64,000 nucleotides of DNA from Gavia stellata. Lineage: Eukaryota > Chordata > Aves > Gaviiformes > Gaviidae. The notes below the pieces were generated by a model, which worked only from the letters and a program-made list of their open reading frames with translations, had not been told where the DNA came from and did no database searches. Shown here in pieces: positions 1 to 11,250 of this stretch; positions within the stretch are counted from its first letter, which is position 1; each line of letters opens with the position of its first letter. Made by a program: the position numbers and the translations under genes. The stretch spans positions 19,977,930 through 20,041,929 of the forward strand of contig NC_082595.1 in NCBI RefSeq assembly GCF_030936135.1, in the 5' to 3' direction.

Positions 1-224
1 GACCACCTTGTGTGCATCCCTAACTCTGAGGCTCCAGCACTTGGCACAGCTGGGTTGGAGAGAGGCCAGCGCAGACATGGGCCACATCTCACTACCACTA
101 CAGGTTGGCTCCAAGCACACAATACAGGCTGGTTTCACTCTTCTCCAGCTACTTGGGACAGGGTTCTGACAGCTGGAGCCCCCTCCCCAGCCCCCAACCC
201 TGCCCCATCCTCCTCCAGACCTAC

Positions 225-303
225 CGGCTGACTCTAAAGCCATGCGCATCTCATAGGAGCTCATGGTGCCCGACTTATCCAGGTCATGCTGGCGGAAGAT
301 CGT
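225..303 (-). CDS. CAPN11: CAPN11 coding exon 18 (EF-hand 3, residues 613-639), last exon in the window
   Basis: Encodes [20 protein letters not shown] then MALESA and part of Gly639. The EF loop runs from Asp619 to Glu630. The donor GTAGGT (219-224) is intact, so the gene continues left. Positions 1-218 show no further exon, and EF-4 and EF-5 are missing only because the window stops. Confidence 0.93.
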
Positions 304-3300
304 CTGCAAAAACATCACAGAGGATGTGAAGGGCAGGGTCTCCTGTGGCCTCCAGCCTGGTTGTCCCCTCACCCTGCTGCCCCAGGAGGGGTGCTACCCC
401 TGCGCAGTACACCATGGCCCCCACTCCCCCTCACCAGCCAGCTGCGGATCTTGTTCCACAGGATCTGGAACTCCACCAGCCCAAGGCGGGCACTGCCATC
501 TTTCTGGGGAGCAGAGGGTCAAGGAGAAAGCAGCCAGCAAAGGGGGAGGCATAAAGGCAAAGCCATCAGATCCCAGCCACCTGAGGCGAGAAAAACCTGG
601 CCACACTTGGCCTGCCCAATTTCCCCCCCCAACTTCCCCTCTCTGTCCTGCAGCATCAGCAAGATTGGAGCCCACAACCCGGTGGGGAAAGTGCAAGGCT
701 TAAACTAGCTGCCATGCTACTCCCTGGGAGCAGCTGTGCTGCTGCTGTAGGAAGCACATCGCTGTGGTGTCCCTTGAGCAAAACCGGGCTGGCCTGCTGC
801 AAAAGGGAAGCTGCAGGGCCAGGCTGGAGAAGGGCTCGGAGGTGCTCCTCTACCCTCGCCTGACCCCTCAGCTGCATGTCCTTGTGCAAGCAGGAACACA
901 GGCTCCTGTTGCTTTACACCTCTCATCCTCAACTGCTGGACAGGGTGGTTTGGGTGGAAAGAAGCCCAACAGCCCTTGTTCCCTTCCAGGAGCGCCTCAA
1001 AGGCTGGGTGGCATCATGGCACATCAGGCGGGGAAGCCAGCAGGGAAGGGAAGGTTCCTGGAGGGGAAGGTTGAAGGTACGAGTGGGACTGGGCTGGGAC
1101 TGGTGGATCCAGGGCCCAAAGCAAGCAGGGGAACTGATGGCCCTTTCCAAAAAAACTGCTGCTAAAGCCCAGGGGTGTAGGGCAGGTGGCCCTGAAGCCA
1201 CAAGGACCCCTTCCTTCCTTCCTTCCCCTGACTGAACAGCCTCGGGACAGTTGGAGAGCCAAGTCCCAGCTCCTGCGAAGGCTTGCTGCCAGCAGTGTGA
1301 GCACCAGGGAAGCCGGCCTCTGCCCGCAGCGTCAAGAGGATACATCCATCAGGTTGACCATGTTGCGGCAGGAGTCCAGGCTGAACCCATCTGTCTTCAG
1401 ATCTTTGTCTGAGGAGGAAGGATGAGGTTGAGCATGTGCATCAAAACCCAACCTGCTGAGCAGGCCTGGGCCGCAGGGAGCAAGGGGCGGGAAGGGCAGC
1501 ACTTACGCCTAGCGATGACTCTGTTCAGAATAGTCCGGAGCTCGAAGACGCTGATTTCCATGTCCTGCAGCAGGATCAGAGTTAGCAGCAAGCTTTGCCT
1601 GCTCTCCAGCCCACTTGTGGCCATTCTCCCCCTCCTGCCTAAACATCTCTCCCTTAGTCACAAAACATCAGGGTGCCATTGCATTTCCTGCATGCCCAGA
1701 AGACTTTGGGCCACAGCTGGATGCCCCTTCACCAAATCTGCTCTTGTCACACCACCCCTGGGGGCAGCTGGGCTGAGCCGTGGCAGAGATGGACTTGTCT
1801 GCAGGATGGGACTGAGTGAGCGTGGGGTGGGCTGGAGCTCTCACGGCCAGGGCTCCCATCCTGTCTCCTTCCCAGGCCAGGGCCCCCCAGAGCTCAATGC
1901 AGTCGTACCCACCTCCCCTGCCAGCTGCTGGAACATGTTCTTGAAGCCGTCCTCTATGTCATCCTCAGTTATTTCCTCCTGGCGTGACGCAGGCCAGAAA
2001 GAAGAGGTTAGTGGTCAAACCCAGCCTCTGCCCTGCCTCCCAGGCTCAGCAAACCCAAACTGGAAAGGAAGCTCTTCTTTGTTCTTCTAATCTTTTTTAC
2101 TTCCCACATCCCCATCACCTCGACCGTGCCAGCCCCTCTGCAACCACAGTGACATCCCAAACCCAGGCAGCCACCTCCTGCCTGCAGCTCCCCTCCAAAG
2201 CCCCAGAGCCTCAGCACCAACTGAACCAAAGTGGCGGCTCCTACCTCATCTGCCAGATCTGCTGAGATCTCCTCGTCCAGCTCTCTGCAGGCAGAAAGGA
2301 GGAAACCAAAGTGATGAGTAGGGTCCCCAGCCAGCAGGCTGCCTGCGGTGGGGAAATATCCCACCGCTCACAGACACAGGGCGTCCCCTGGCCAGGCAGG
2401 GACTCACGCTGTGTCCGACTGCTTCTCGGTGAAGACCCGCAGGACGAAGTCGGCCTCCTTGTGCGGCTCGAAGGTGGAGGGCACAACGATGTACTCACCG
2501 GGGGGCAGCCGGATCTGGTTGCTCACCTCCCGCAGGTTGATGAAGGTCTCGGACCGTGCCCGGGACTGGTTTCGCAGGAAGAAGTCCTTCTTCAAGTGCA
2601 CGTTCTGGCTGCCCTGGGCCTGGGAGAATGAACGTGCTTGTGGACTACAGGCCCGCAATGAGGGGGACCCACAGGGAGCAGCGGGACCCAAGCTAGCCCC
2701 ATTGGGCAGGACATCCCTGCCCTGCCCATCCCAGCAGGAGCCATCCCTCCTGCGTGGACCCATTAGCACCCTAGCCACTGCCAGCGAAGCGATAGCTCTG
2801 GTAGCTCCCCACTGGGTGCACATGCCTGTATGCATGTGCATTAACCCATTCCTGCCCACTCGTGCACTCCCCTCCAAGAGGGGGTAGGCTCTGGCAGCTC
2901 AGGACGTACCTCCTCAGGAACCTGCAGGGAGGAGAGAAAAGGGAAAAAAAATAATCAGAATCCCATTACCTGCCCCTATCCCTTACAGCATGGGACAGGG
3001 GACATTAAGCCACAGACCAGCCAAAGCAGGTGGAAAAGGTTTCCTTGAGGACTCGGATGCCAGGTCCAGGCAGGACTGGCAGGGCTGAGCTGGTCCCAAG
3101 GAAGCAGCATCGGGGTGGGCAGGGGTTACCTCGTAGACAGCGAAGCCGATGGTGTGCATGTCGCCCCCCACCCGCCGCTCCCGCCGCCGATGCTTCTGCA
3201 TCAGAGCCACCAGGAAGCTGCAGGCCACCTCATCGTCCCCGGGGTCATCGTCCTCTTCCAGCAGCTTGATCTTAAACTGTGGATTGATCCAGAATGTGGC

Positions 3301-6300
3301 TGGTAGGAAGAGGACACATGGATAAGACACCTGGCTCAATCGTGCTGCCAAGAGCGGAGATGTGTGGGGGGGAGGTACCTGGGTGATTTCTGCAGCCCCC
3401 GGCAGTGCTCCCCCGGCGCCACGTGCCCTCGAACACCTGCGTATGCCACCTGCTGAGCTCATCCTTGGTGAGGGCATCAGGGGTCAGGTTGCAGATCTCC
3501 AGCCTGGAGAACTCCCTCATGAAGTCCCGGAAAGACATCCTGCAGGAGGCAGGCAGAGGCTGAGGCCAGGACACTGCTGGGGGGCAGGGAGGAGAGCACA
3601 AGCAGCTCTGGACCCAGCGAACATTTTGGGAGAATTAAGTGACAGCAAGATCTTTTACCCTGAGCATTTATAGCTCATTTAAATTCCACTGCTGGGTTTG
3701 GGGAAGAAGGGATGTTTACCCTTCCTAGATATTTATTTTGCATTAGTCAGGCTGAATTTCCTTGAAGATAGGAAAATAATTAACTAGATCACACGACAAA
3801 ATGTTAGCAGGCTCTCCGGTGCTGGAAAGCCAGCTCATAAAAGCAGGTCATGCGTTTCAGGTGAAGCAGGACCATGAGATCTCTGCCCAGCTCCTCTGCC
3901 CCTTCTCAGGCTAGCTGCTGAAGATGAGCAGCATTTTGCTCTGGCACTCACCAGAACTCTCCATCTTCCATCTTCAGCTGCAGCTCTTCCCTGTCACCAG
4001 GGTCAATGTTCTCCCACTCGGAGGAGCTGGAGTAGCAGAAGAGAGACAATTAGATGAGGACTACTCAAGGTGATTCGAGAGCACTTCAGAGCTGGCCCTC
4101 AACTGCCCCCCTCGCCGATGCAAAGGGCACTGCACGCTGCAAACTTCCCCTCAGCAGTGCCGTGCACTCGATTGCTGTGTGTGCAGTGCCTGCTGGCCTG
4201 CCAGCAGCAGGACTGAAGTCCCATCTGTCCAACTCACCCATCGCTCCAGGCTCCAGTCCACTCCACCTGACCCCAGGGGTTTCTGATGCGGATAAGCTGT
4301 TCCTGCTGACCCCGGTAGTTCACCTGCCAGCCACCAGACACAGGAGGTTGAGCCCATGCCACTGGCCAGGCTATTTTACTGCTATTAAAGTCTCACATAG
4401 CCAACTCACGTCTCTGAAAGCTGTGACAGAATAGGCGTGGCCCTTCACCAGCTTCTTGAAGGTCACCGCTTCCATATCAAAGGCACTTGTGATCTGAGGA
4501 GATTGTGCAAAGCTCAAGTGAATACGATTAAATTCAGGTAGTCTTATCCCTTCTTCCCTCCACTGCATGGGGAATTCCCCTTGCTTTGCACTGCTCCAGC
4601 CAAGAAAAGCAGCAGGTACCAGCACCCTCTGCTCAAAGGCTGCTGACTGAAGACAACATAAAGACAGTTTCCCAGCCAGAAGACCCTGAAGGTCCATCAG
4701 GGAACCACCCAACTTCAGAAAGCAAGAAAAGGATTTCATGAGAGGGAATGGATGGAAAACCCTGCTCCAAGTCATTCTCAGATGCTGACGTAAGACATGG
4801 CCAGAGCTATAAGCAGACCCTTGTTCAACAGCCCACGCTTGAGATGGACATTTCCGCTCCATCCAAAGGAGCCGGTTGCCAGCAGCTGGGCTGCAGCCCC
4901 ACTTGCTGTGCCCCAGGGCCACCAGGCTGGCTCTGGAAAGGGTGCTCTGCTAAGAGGGGAAAGAAGTAACCTCCTGCCTGGTGTTCCAGCGAGGGAACTG
5001 CTGACACGATCTCAGGCTGTGAGGCCTCACTTTGGTCGTTGCTGGGGCAGGGCCCCTGGCTCATCCAGGCGCACCACTTACATCGATGGAGCAGCCCAGC
5101 AGGGACCCCCTCTCCAGCGCCTTGCGGATGATGTGGCCCATGTTGCGTGGCGGCCGCTTGAGGTCGTACATCTCTGCCACGCCGCCGGTGAAGTCCTCGA
5201 AGCCCTCGGTGGTGCTGCCCCCTGAGAGCGACTCGTAGCAGCCGTTCAGCCTGAGCACCAGCCAGCAAGAGGGGCACGTGAGGTGACGAGGACATAGCAC
5301 ACTGCTGCTCCCCAGGCACCCAGCGCAAGCAGGGCCAGGGATAGAAGACACCTCCTCCCCTCTGCCCCACGCAGTGAGGTGCCCTGTCCCCCACCTGCCC
5401 ACATGCCCACCATGGGGGTACTCACTTGGCATAGGCCTTCTCCAGCAGAGCACTCCAGAACTCAGTGCACTCTGCTGAGTGCACAAACAGGAGCTCCCCA
5501 TCCTTGGTGGGCAGCTGGTCGTCCACCACCACGTCCACCCACTCACCGAACTGCCAGATCTGGGGGGTCAGGAGAGAGTGGGGTGAGCTTGGAGCATCAC
5601 ACGACCTCCTCATCCCCACCCCAGAGGGATGCCCTCAAGCCACCACCCTCCCTCCCACCCCCAGCCAACCAGCTGTGGAGGGCCAGGAGCTCCCAGCCCA
5701 CCTGGAAGTGGAAGATGCCAGCATAGTCCTCCTGGAAGCTCTGCCCATGGGGCACCACGCGGTGCAGGAGCTCCTCATTGAGTGTGAGGGAGCCGATGGC
5801 AGCCAGCAGCCAGCAGTCACCTGGGGAAAGAGAGGAAGCCAGTGTGAGCACCCACCACCTCCCCAGCTGGTAGGGTAGGCAGCGGATGTGTAGGAGTCCA
5901 CGGTGTGCTCTCCTTGCAAATGTTTGGGGCTCCCCAGCTCAAAAAGCATGTGGAGAAACCAGAGAGGGTCCCGCAGACAAATGGAGCTCAGAGAGCCAGG
6001 CTTGTTCAGGCTGCCTCGGCGAGAAGTATTAGCTCAAGGCAACAGTGAATGATCCTCCCTGGCCTGGAGCCTGTGTCCCTATCACCACCTACAATCAGCA
6101 CCAACAGCCCCCTCCTGGAGCCGTATATCTAGACCTTCCCGAGACTCATTCGTATGACTGCCCTCCACATCTCAGACAGTGGAGTTCTGCAGCGGAATTA
6201 CACTTTGCATTAAAAAAACCCCATTTTGTCAGGCGAGAGGTTTAATGCTGCTGCCCCAGCTTCTCAAATTGCTAGCAACACCACCACACTTTTCCTTCCA

Positions 6301-8212
6301 AGTGCTCTTAACCACAAGTGCTGCTCCAGGCCAGCACTGCGCTTTAAATTCTTTGCCTTGGTTCCCCTTTCTTTTTTGCCTTTGAAGCCTGTCACACCTT
6401 AGCCTTGAGCCTGGATAACCTGTACCAGGCTGTGGTTTGACAAAATGGCATTTCAGACTTTTTAATGACCAATTGAACACCACCGCACTGCTCTGGGCTG
6501 TAAACATGCTCCAGTTACCACCTCAAGTTTGTTCTAATTACTGGATGCATTAAATGTGGTCAGCCCTGAAACCAGCATACTATGTGTGCTAACATACACA
6601 ATACTCCCAGTCAAGTGCCTAACTTGATCCAGATACGGATGACACTCTTGGTGGTACCCAGATCTCATTCTGATGACCACAAAATCCCAGTTGCCAGTCC
6701 TGCCAGCCTACAGAGCCCATTAACACTGCTCTCCTTGTCTCAGTGCCTTTGCTTTGGGAGACACCCCTGGAGAAATTACAGATCACCACTTGTACTTCAT
6801 AGCTCTCTTCTCAATTCCCTTCTGCCACACTGTGTTGCTTTGCAAGCACTTTGTCATGACCAGCACATCCTCACCTCAGTTTATTACTGTCATCCAGCTG
6901 CCATCCCTCACCATTTACCAAAGCAGGGAGCTCTTTGGAGCAGCTCCTGGCGTTGTTGTTGGCACACGTCAGGCATGGATCCACCCAGCATCTCCCCTGA
7001 TCTTAGCATGGTCAGGCTATGCACACGTCAACCCATTCTCATGGAGCCTTAGTCTAGAGCCAGCAGTAGGCACAGGGTGGCCCCCGCCTTCCAGCTTCCA
7101 CCACACTAAATGGGAAGGGAGGCTTTGGTACAGAGATGGTTGTGCAGAGGCTGGCACGAAAATGCGCTGCACGGGCCTGGGGAAAGGTGCTGTGAAACTG
7201 GTCCACCCTCAACCTTATACAAACACCTCTTCACCAGCCACGCCAACCCTCCCCAGCCACTGCTCTCTGGACCAAGGTCCAGGCACAGAGCTCCAGCACT
7301 CACCCAGAGCCCCCTGGCAGATGTCCGTCCGGGTTGCACCACCAACGATGAACTGAGGGTCCTCCACTAATTCCTGCAGGAGGAGGAGAAAATCAGATGC
7401 TGGTGCTGGATCTCAGCAGGGCCTGGGCTTCTGGGGGGCTGGCACCCCCTGCAGCTCTGACTCGGGAGGAAGGGTATACGGTCCCCAAGAGATGCACCCC
7501 ACCTGCCCTCTGCCAGGGAAATCCGCTTAACTGCAATCCCAAGGCCATCACAGTAAGGCAAGGCAAGATCTTCTGCTGTAGCCATGGGAGGACATGGCTA
7601 GACAGACTAATGGCATTCCCCTTGCACTTGTGGCACCAGAGGATATACACCCTCAAAAGCCCCTGTCACCGAGGGTGACACATCCATGCCACGACACCTA
7701 GAAGCAATGACATAGCCCACCCATTTTAAAGCCCACGGTCTGCTGCCCAGAGGAAGCAGGGCCTGCTAGAAATGACGCTTTTCTGAGCAGACACTCATGG
7801 GGCATTGCTCTAGGCCCTTGGGAAAGGATGCTATGAGGCACTCCAGGGACTTGGAGCACTGAGAAGAGCAGGCCAGGGCCAGGCCACAGCTTGGCAAACC
7901 ACATCTGCAGACACTGCAGGGCAGGGACGCCAGCCCAGCCCGAGGAGAAGCAAGCCCAGCACTTACCGACGGACGCTTCCACTCCACTCCCCGCGTCTTG
8001 CTGGAGTGTGGGCCCAGCTCCTTGAATCCGAGAGCAGAGGGGCCGGCTGGAAACTGGGGGTCCCTAAAGAGGGTGCCGCTCTCAATGCACTCCTGTTTGA
8101 GGGCCTCATAGTCCTGGTTGAGGTACTTGATGGCGTTGTTGTGTTGGCCGACCCCCTCGGCTCTCAGGCGGTCCCTCTGCAGACGGGCAGCCATCCCACC
8201 AAAGGGCATCAT
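225..8212 (-). CDS. CAPN11: Calpain large (catalytic) subunit, mu/m-type, CAPN11 ortholog; 3' end cut by window edge
   Basis: Ca2+-activated cytosolic cysteine protease that makes limited cuts in cytoskeletal and signalling proteins, usually as a heterodimer with a small subunit. Eighteen exons join in frame (1915 nt, codons 1-639): 7967-8212, 7304-7373, 5702-5820, 5426-5559, 5082-5250, 4410-4493, 4238-4323, 3952-4026, 3379-3539, 3130-3299, 2910-2921, 2408-2619, 2245-2284, 1913-1978, 1507-1564, 1344-1408, 435-503, 225-303. Order: protease core PC1 with Cys108, PC2 with His265 and Asn289, C2-like domain (about 355-520), penta-EF-hand domain (from about 530). The 108-265-289 spacing equals Cys115-His272-Asn296 of human calpain-1. 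From memory the chicken mu/m-calpain is 705 residues and nearly identical, so about 66 residues (last EF-hands) lie left of the window. Assignment to CAPN11 rather than CAPN1 or CAPN2 rests on the TMEM63B neighbour and chicken similarity. Start: the first of two adjacent ATGs (8212, 8209). Confidence 0.95.
435..503 (-). CDS. CAPN11: CAPN11 coding exon 17 (EF-hand 2 loop, residues 590-612)
   Basis: Twenty-three codons: [20 protein letters not shown] then SWL. Joined to Asp589 it gives a canonical 12-residue EF loop ending in Glu600. Donor GTGAGG. Confidence 0.93.
1344..1408 (-). CDS. CAPN11: CAPN11 coding exon 16 (EF-hand 2 helix, residues 568-589)
   Basis: Encodes [20 protein letters not shown] and Asp589. 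Asp589 is the first ligand of the EF-2 loop, whose remainder is in the next exon. Donor is GTATCC, weak beyond position +4. Confidence 0.9.
1507..1564 (-). CDS. CAPN11: CAPN11 coding exon 15 (EF-hand 1, residues 549-568)
   Basis: Encodes [19 protein letters not shown] plus one base of His568. The DMEISVFEL loop is the unusual first EF loop of penta-EF-hand proteins. Donor GTAAGT. Confidence 0.92.
1913..1978 (-). CDS. CAPN11: CAPN11 coding exon 14 (start of PEF domain, residues 527-548)
   Basis: Twenty-two codons: [20 protein letters not shown] then GE. This is the first helix of EF-hand 1. Donor GTGGGT. Confidence 0.92.
2245..2284 (-). CDS. CAPN11: CAPN11 coding exon 13 (linker to PEF domain, residues 513-526)
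   Basis: Forty nt encoding [13 protein letters not shown], the acidic linker between the C2-like and penta-EF-hand domains. Donor GTAGGA. Confidence 0.9.
2408..2619 (-). CDS. CAPN11: CAPN11 coding exon 12 (C2-like domain C-terminal half, residues 443-513)
   Basis: Encodes [20 protein letters not shown], then [20 protein letters not shown] and [20 protein letters not shown]. The LPPGEYxxxPSTFEPxxxxDFxLRVF block is the strongest C2-like calpain signature. Donor GTGAGT. Confidence 0.95.
2910..2921 (-). CDS. CAPN11: CAPN11 12-nt microexon (residues 439-442, VPEE)
   Basis: GTTCCTGAGGAG lies between acceptor CTGCAG and donor GTACGT, encoding Val-Pro-Glu-Glu. It joins exactly between AVYE and AQGSQN, as in the chicken protein I remember. 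Microexons of this size occur at this place in other calpain genes. Automated gene finders often miss an exon this short. Confidence 0.9.
3130..3299 (-). CDS. CAPN11: CAPN11 coding exon 10 (C2-like domain acidic loop, residues 382-438)
   Basis: Encodes [13 protein letters not shown], an acidic loop [10 protein letters not shown] (about 396-405), then [20 protein letters not shown] and GFAVYE. The acidic loop is the electrostatic switch and phospholipid-sensing segment in conventional calpains (family knowledge). Donor GTAACC. Confidence 0.94.
3379..3539 (-). CDS. CAPN11: CAPN11 coding exon 9 (PC2 to C2-like domain, residues 328-382)
   Basis: Encodes [20 protein letters not shown], then the start of the C2-like domain with [20 protein letters not shown]. 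Donor GTACCT. A joined Ala382 codon (G|CC) restores the ATFWINPQF motif. Confidence 0.94.
3952..4026 (-). CDS. CAPN11: CAPN11 coding exon 8 (end of PC2, residues 303-328)
   Basis: Encodes [20 protein letters not shown] followed by DGEF and part of Trp328. The ME(D/E)GEFWMSF motif, shared with the next exon, is a calpain PC2 signature and supplies acidic Ca2+ ligands. Donor GTGAGT. Confidence 0.93.
4238..4323 (-). CDS. CAPN11: CAPN11 coding exon 7, catalytic Asn289
   Basis: Encodes [20 protein letters not shown] then EWTGAWSDG. The Asn of RNPWG (289) completes the triad; the Trp residues of PWGQVEW flank the active site in PC2. Donor GTGAGT. Confidence 0.94.
4410..4493 (-). CDS. CAPN11: CAPN11 coding exon 6, catalytic His265
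   Basis: Exactly 28 codons: [12 protein letters not shown] through [12 protein letters not shown]. The His of KGHAYSVT (residue 265) is the second triad residue. Acceptor CAG, donor GTGAGT. Confidence 0.94.
5082..5250 (-). CDS. CAPN11: CAPN11 coding exon 5 (PC1/PC2 boundary, residues 190-246)
   Basis: Encodes [20 protein letters not shown], then [16 protein letters not shown] and [12 protein letters not shown]. In conventional calpains the [14 protein letters not shown] segment lines the substrate cleft and links PC1 to PC2. Donor GTAAGT. Confidence 0.95.
5426..5559 (-). CDS. CAPN11: CAPN11 coding exon 4 (PC1, residues 146-190)
   Basis: Encodes [20 protein letters not shown] through the [19 protein letters not shown] block. 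The VDVVVDDxLPT stretch contributes to the PC1 Ca2+ site in conventional calpains (family knowledge). Donor GTGAGT. Confidence 0.95.
5702..5820 (-). CDS. CAPN11: CAPN11 coding exon 3, catalytic Cys108
   Basis: Encodes [20 protein letters not shown] and on to GIFHFQ. The Cys of DCWLL (Cys108, with the oxyanion Gln two exon-joined motifs earlier in DICQG) is the nucleophile of the papain-like triad. Donor is the less common GTGGGC. Confidence 0.95.
5821..7303 (-). other. CAPN11 intron between coding exons 2 and 3
   Basis: About 1.5 kb of intron separating the two halves of the Gly106 codon. I see no exon, RNA gene or clear repeat in it. Confidence 0.8.
7304..7373 (-). CDS. CAPN11: CAPN11 coding exon 2 (residues 83-106)
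   Basis: Encodes [23 protein letters not shown] and the first base of Gly106, the block leading into the active-site cysteine motif. Acceptor CAG and donor GTGAGT. The next exon opens with GT GAC TGC. Confidence 0.93.
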
Positions 8213-8249
8213 GGCTGGGCACCGGCAGCGCTACCTTCAGCTCCACTCC
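7967..8249 (-). CDS. CAPN11: CAPN11 coding exon 1 (5' UTR tail + residues 1-82)
   Basis: Acceptor CAG at 8250-8252, then 37 nt of 5' UTR (8213-8249), then ATG at 8212-8210. It encodes the N-terminal anchor helix ([15 protein letters not shown]) and the start of PC1, including [20 protein letters not shown]. Donor GTAAGT follows at 7966. The exon begins inside UTR, so at least one noncoding exon must lie further right. Confidence 0.93.
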
Positions 8250-11200
8250 CTGCAACAAAACGGGCATGGCCGGACTGAGGCAGGGCCCGGTACCTGTGCA
8301 CCCCCGGGGACGTCAGCCATTTCACACAGTGCCAGGCTTGGAGGCTGGATCCCCAATTCCCCAGCACCCCCACGGCAGGGACCTTTTCTGTCAGCATTGC
8401 CCCGGGGCAGAGAACAGAGCCGGCACACAGAGCATCCCCAGGGTGGGCCCATATGCCAGGAGGACCTCCCCAGATCCCATCCCTGGCAGCAGCCCCGTTC
8501 TGAGCCATGGCCTTCAGCCCGGCCATCGCAGGGGACACCAAAGGAGCGGAGCGGCTTTGAGGGCTGTCTGGGAGGAGGCAGCCCACCAATGGCCAAGCCA
8601 TGGCTCTCCTGTCCTGTCCAGTCCCTGCTGTGCAGAAAGGCCGAGCCCGGAGGAATTTCAGGCACTTTCCACCCCGACAGCCTCTCCTCCAGGCGCAGCT
8701 TTTCCGGGACCTTCTCTCATCCTGGCTCCTCCTCGCCCGTCACAGCCGGGAGGGCGTCAGCGGCTGCTCTACAGCTTCTCCCAGCCCCGGGCGCCTCTCC
8801 TTTTCCCTCTCAAGCTGCCCCGGCTGCCTGAGCCCTGAGTCAATAGGACCAGGAAGGGAGGAGCCCAGCGGGGCGAAGACACAGCTCTATCTACGGGGCC
8901 AGCGGAGGACGAGGGAAGGAAGAGGCGGGACGGCACACATGCAGGGAGGGTGACTCAAGCCTCGCCGGTGGCCCGCAGAGCAGCCTGCTGAGAGGCACCG
9001 GGGAAGGGATGCGGGGTGCAGCAGGGCACCCCAGGACCAGGAGACTGGGGCAGGGCAGACCCCCCAGAGCCCCCCCACCGCACCGGTCCCTTGCCCTGGT
9101 GAAGGCCTTGCCACAGGTCTTCCTCCTGGGGTGTTTAACCGGCAGCTCATGGCCAGGCGCTTTGAACGGGCGTGACACAGCTGCGGGGCATGCCTGGCCC
9201 CGAAGCCCTGACCCACTGCACCTGCTGCAGTGGGGCAAGCCCCAGCTCCCCTCCCTGCGCCCAGCTGCCCTCAGCCCTGCTCAGGCACCTATGGCAGGAC
9301 CCCGCGCTCACACCCACCGCACTGCCCAGGCTGGAAGGGGCCCCGGGGGGCTGTCTGGTCCAACCCCCATGCAAGCAGGGTCACCTGCAGCAGGGCAGTG
9401 GGGCAGGTGCCACCACCACGGGCCCACCAGCGTTTGCAGCTTAGCCTGCCCCACTCCCCAGCCATCTCAGGTCCTGCTCGGCAGGGCTGTTGCTGAATAC
9501 TCCAGAGGTTTCTCTGAGCAGTCCTCAGGTAAATAACCCAGGAGCCAGCAACCCACTCAGAGCAGCAGGCTAGGATGCCAGTGCTGGCCTGCTGCCTCCC
9601 CAGCGCCCCGTCCCAGGGGAGCGGTGTGCAGCCTGGCTCCGGAGAGGCAGCTCTCCTTGTCCTAAAGTGCTGTGATAGCTAAGGGAAGGCAGGCAACAGC
9701 AAAAAGGGTGCAAGCTCTTGGCATGTGCTTAGGGCATAAACCCGGCTGCTAACCTAAGGGGCTGCCCTAACCAGAAGCTTTTCAGGAGGAAAATCTACTC
9801 CTCCCCATCACTCCACCTGCTCTGGGATGCCCTAAACCCACTATCCTTCTACAAGGCAGTGCCAGCCCTTCTCTCCTCTACGATGGCTCCAAATCCATGG
9901 GGTGCAGCCCTTTTCCATCATCTCCTCCCTCCAACTCCTGCTCTGCAGCCAGCACCCTGGCAGCCTCTCCCAGCAGTGAGGCACTCGTTGCCTGCAGAGC
10001 TGGTGGGATGGCTCCTCCAGTCCAAGTCGCTGCCCAGAGCCTAGAGGGGCTGCGGGAGGAGGAATCCCAAATGCAGCTGCCCACACAGCCTCCAGCTCCC
10101 ACCTCCCCATCACTCACACTGCAGCCCGCCAAGGGCTGGGGAACTCCCCCTGCCCACAGCCCCTGCCAGGCTCTCTGCACCCTTTCCCACCCTGCCTACT
10201 GGCACTGGACATGGCCGCAGACACGGGGAGCTATGTGCAACCCAGACACGGGCACCGTGCAAGTTATTCTTAGCTCTGTGGCTCAAAATACTCGGGAAGG
10301 TTGTGCTCAGTGGCAGATGGAGGTCACGCAAGCGCAGAGCGAGGAAAAGCATTTCAGACCCCAGGATGGGGCAGGAGCTACACTGGGCCTTAAGCGATGG
10401 GGTTGGTTGCTGACACTCCCCACAGGGTGATGCTGATGGACACTGCAGGTCCTCCAAGGGGGGAGGAAACAGCATGCAGACAAGCCAAGCCCCCAGGGCA
10501 GTTTTCCACACCAGGCAACATCCAACCACAGTATTATGCTTTCGAGTATTGGAGGCACCTCTGATCCCTCCCAGGCGGCAGCAGAAAGACATGCTGGTCC
10601 CCACAAGGTCCCCAATACCTTGTGCACCTTAGCACATACTGAAAAACCCCTGGACAGCATCATTGCTGAAGTCCAGCCAAAAATCTCTGCAGACCTCTGG
10701 TTCGCCGGCTGCTCGCGGAGATCGAAGAAAGGGGGAGCTCCCTTCCTTAAAACCAGCCAGGCCCAGACACCGCATCCTGCCGCATATTCAGCTCAGGGCA
10801 AGGGGCCACAGCCGTCCGTATGGACCCACACTGCGCAAGCAGCTCTCAGGCCCTTCCCAGCTCTCCGGATGACAAAGATCCTCCTTTCCCACAAGCTCCC
10901 CTTTATGTTCCCGCATCCCCTCGAGGAGATGCGGCATCGGCTTGGGGTTGGCATCGCATCCCGGGTCGCTGCTCTACCCAATTTACTCACCGCCCTGACT
11001 GGGAAGCCTCCGGGTGTCTGCGGCTGCGTTATCTAATGCAAAAATCCCCGCGGATAAAAAGGGGTTGGGGGGGATAGGCAAGCCTGGAGCCGCTCAGAGC
11101 TCGGGGGAAGCAGCCGGGCGGGCCCCCGCCGCCGGGCGGGCAGAGCTCCTCCGCCGCGGGGGCGGACGTCCCTGCGGCGGCGAAGACCCCCCGGTGCTAA

Positions 11201-11250
11201 GCCCGTGCTGGGGGTCGGATAAGGGGGGGTGGGGGGAGGGATGGACTTAC
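8250..11250 (-). other. CAPN11 first intron (5' UTR intron)
   Basis: Runs from the proposed noncoding exon donor (11246-11250) to the acceptor at 8250. It holds one short CR1 relic (9325-9394). The left part (8.3-9.5 kb) is GC-rich without coding logic; several open frames there show no family resemblance and no matching splice sites. Confidence 0.55.
9325..9394 (-). mobile_element. CR1 LINE relic (3' UTR fragment)
   Basis: The plus-strand text around ctggaaggggcc..ctggtccaaccccc..caagcagggtcacct matches the reverse complement of the CR1 3' untranslated region as I know it. Only about 70 bp remain, with no ORF. Identified by recall, not by alignment. Confidence 0.6.
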
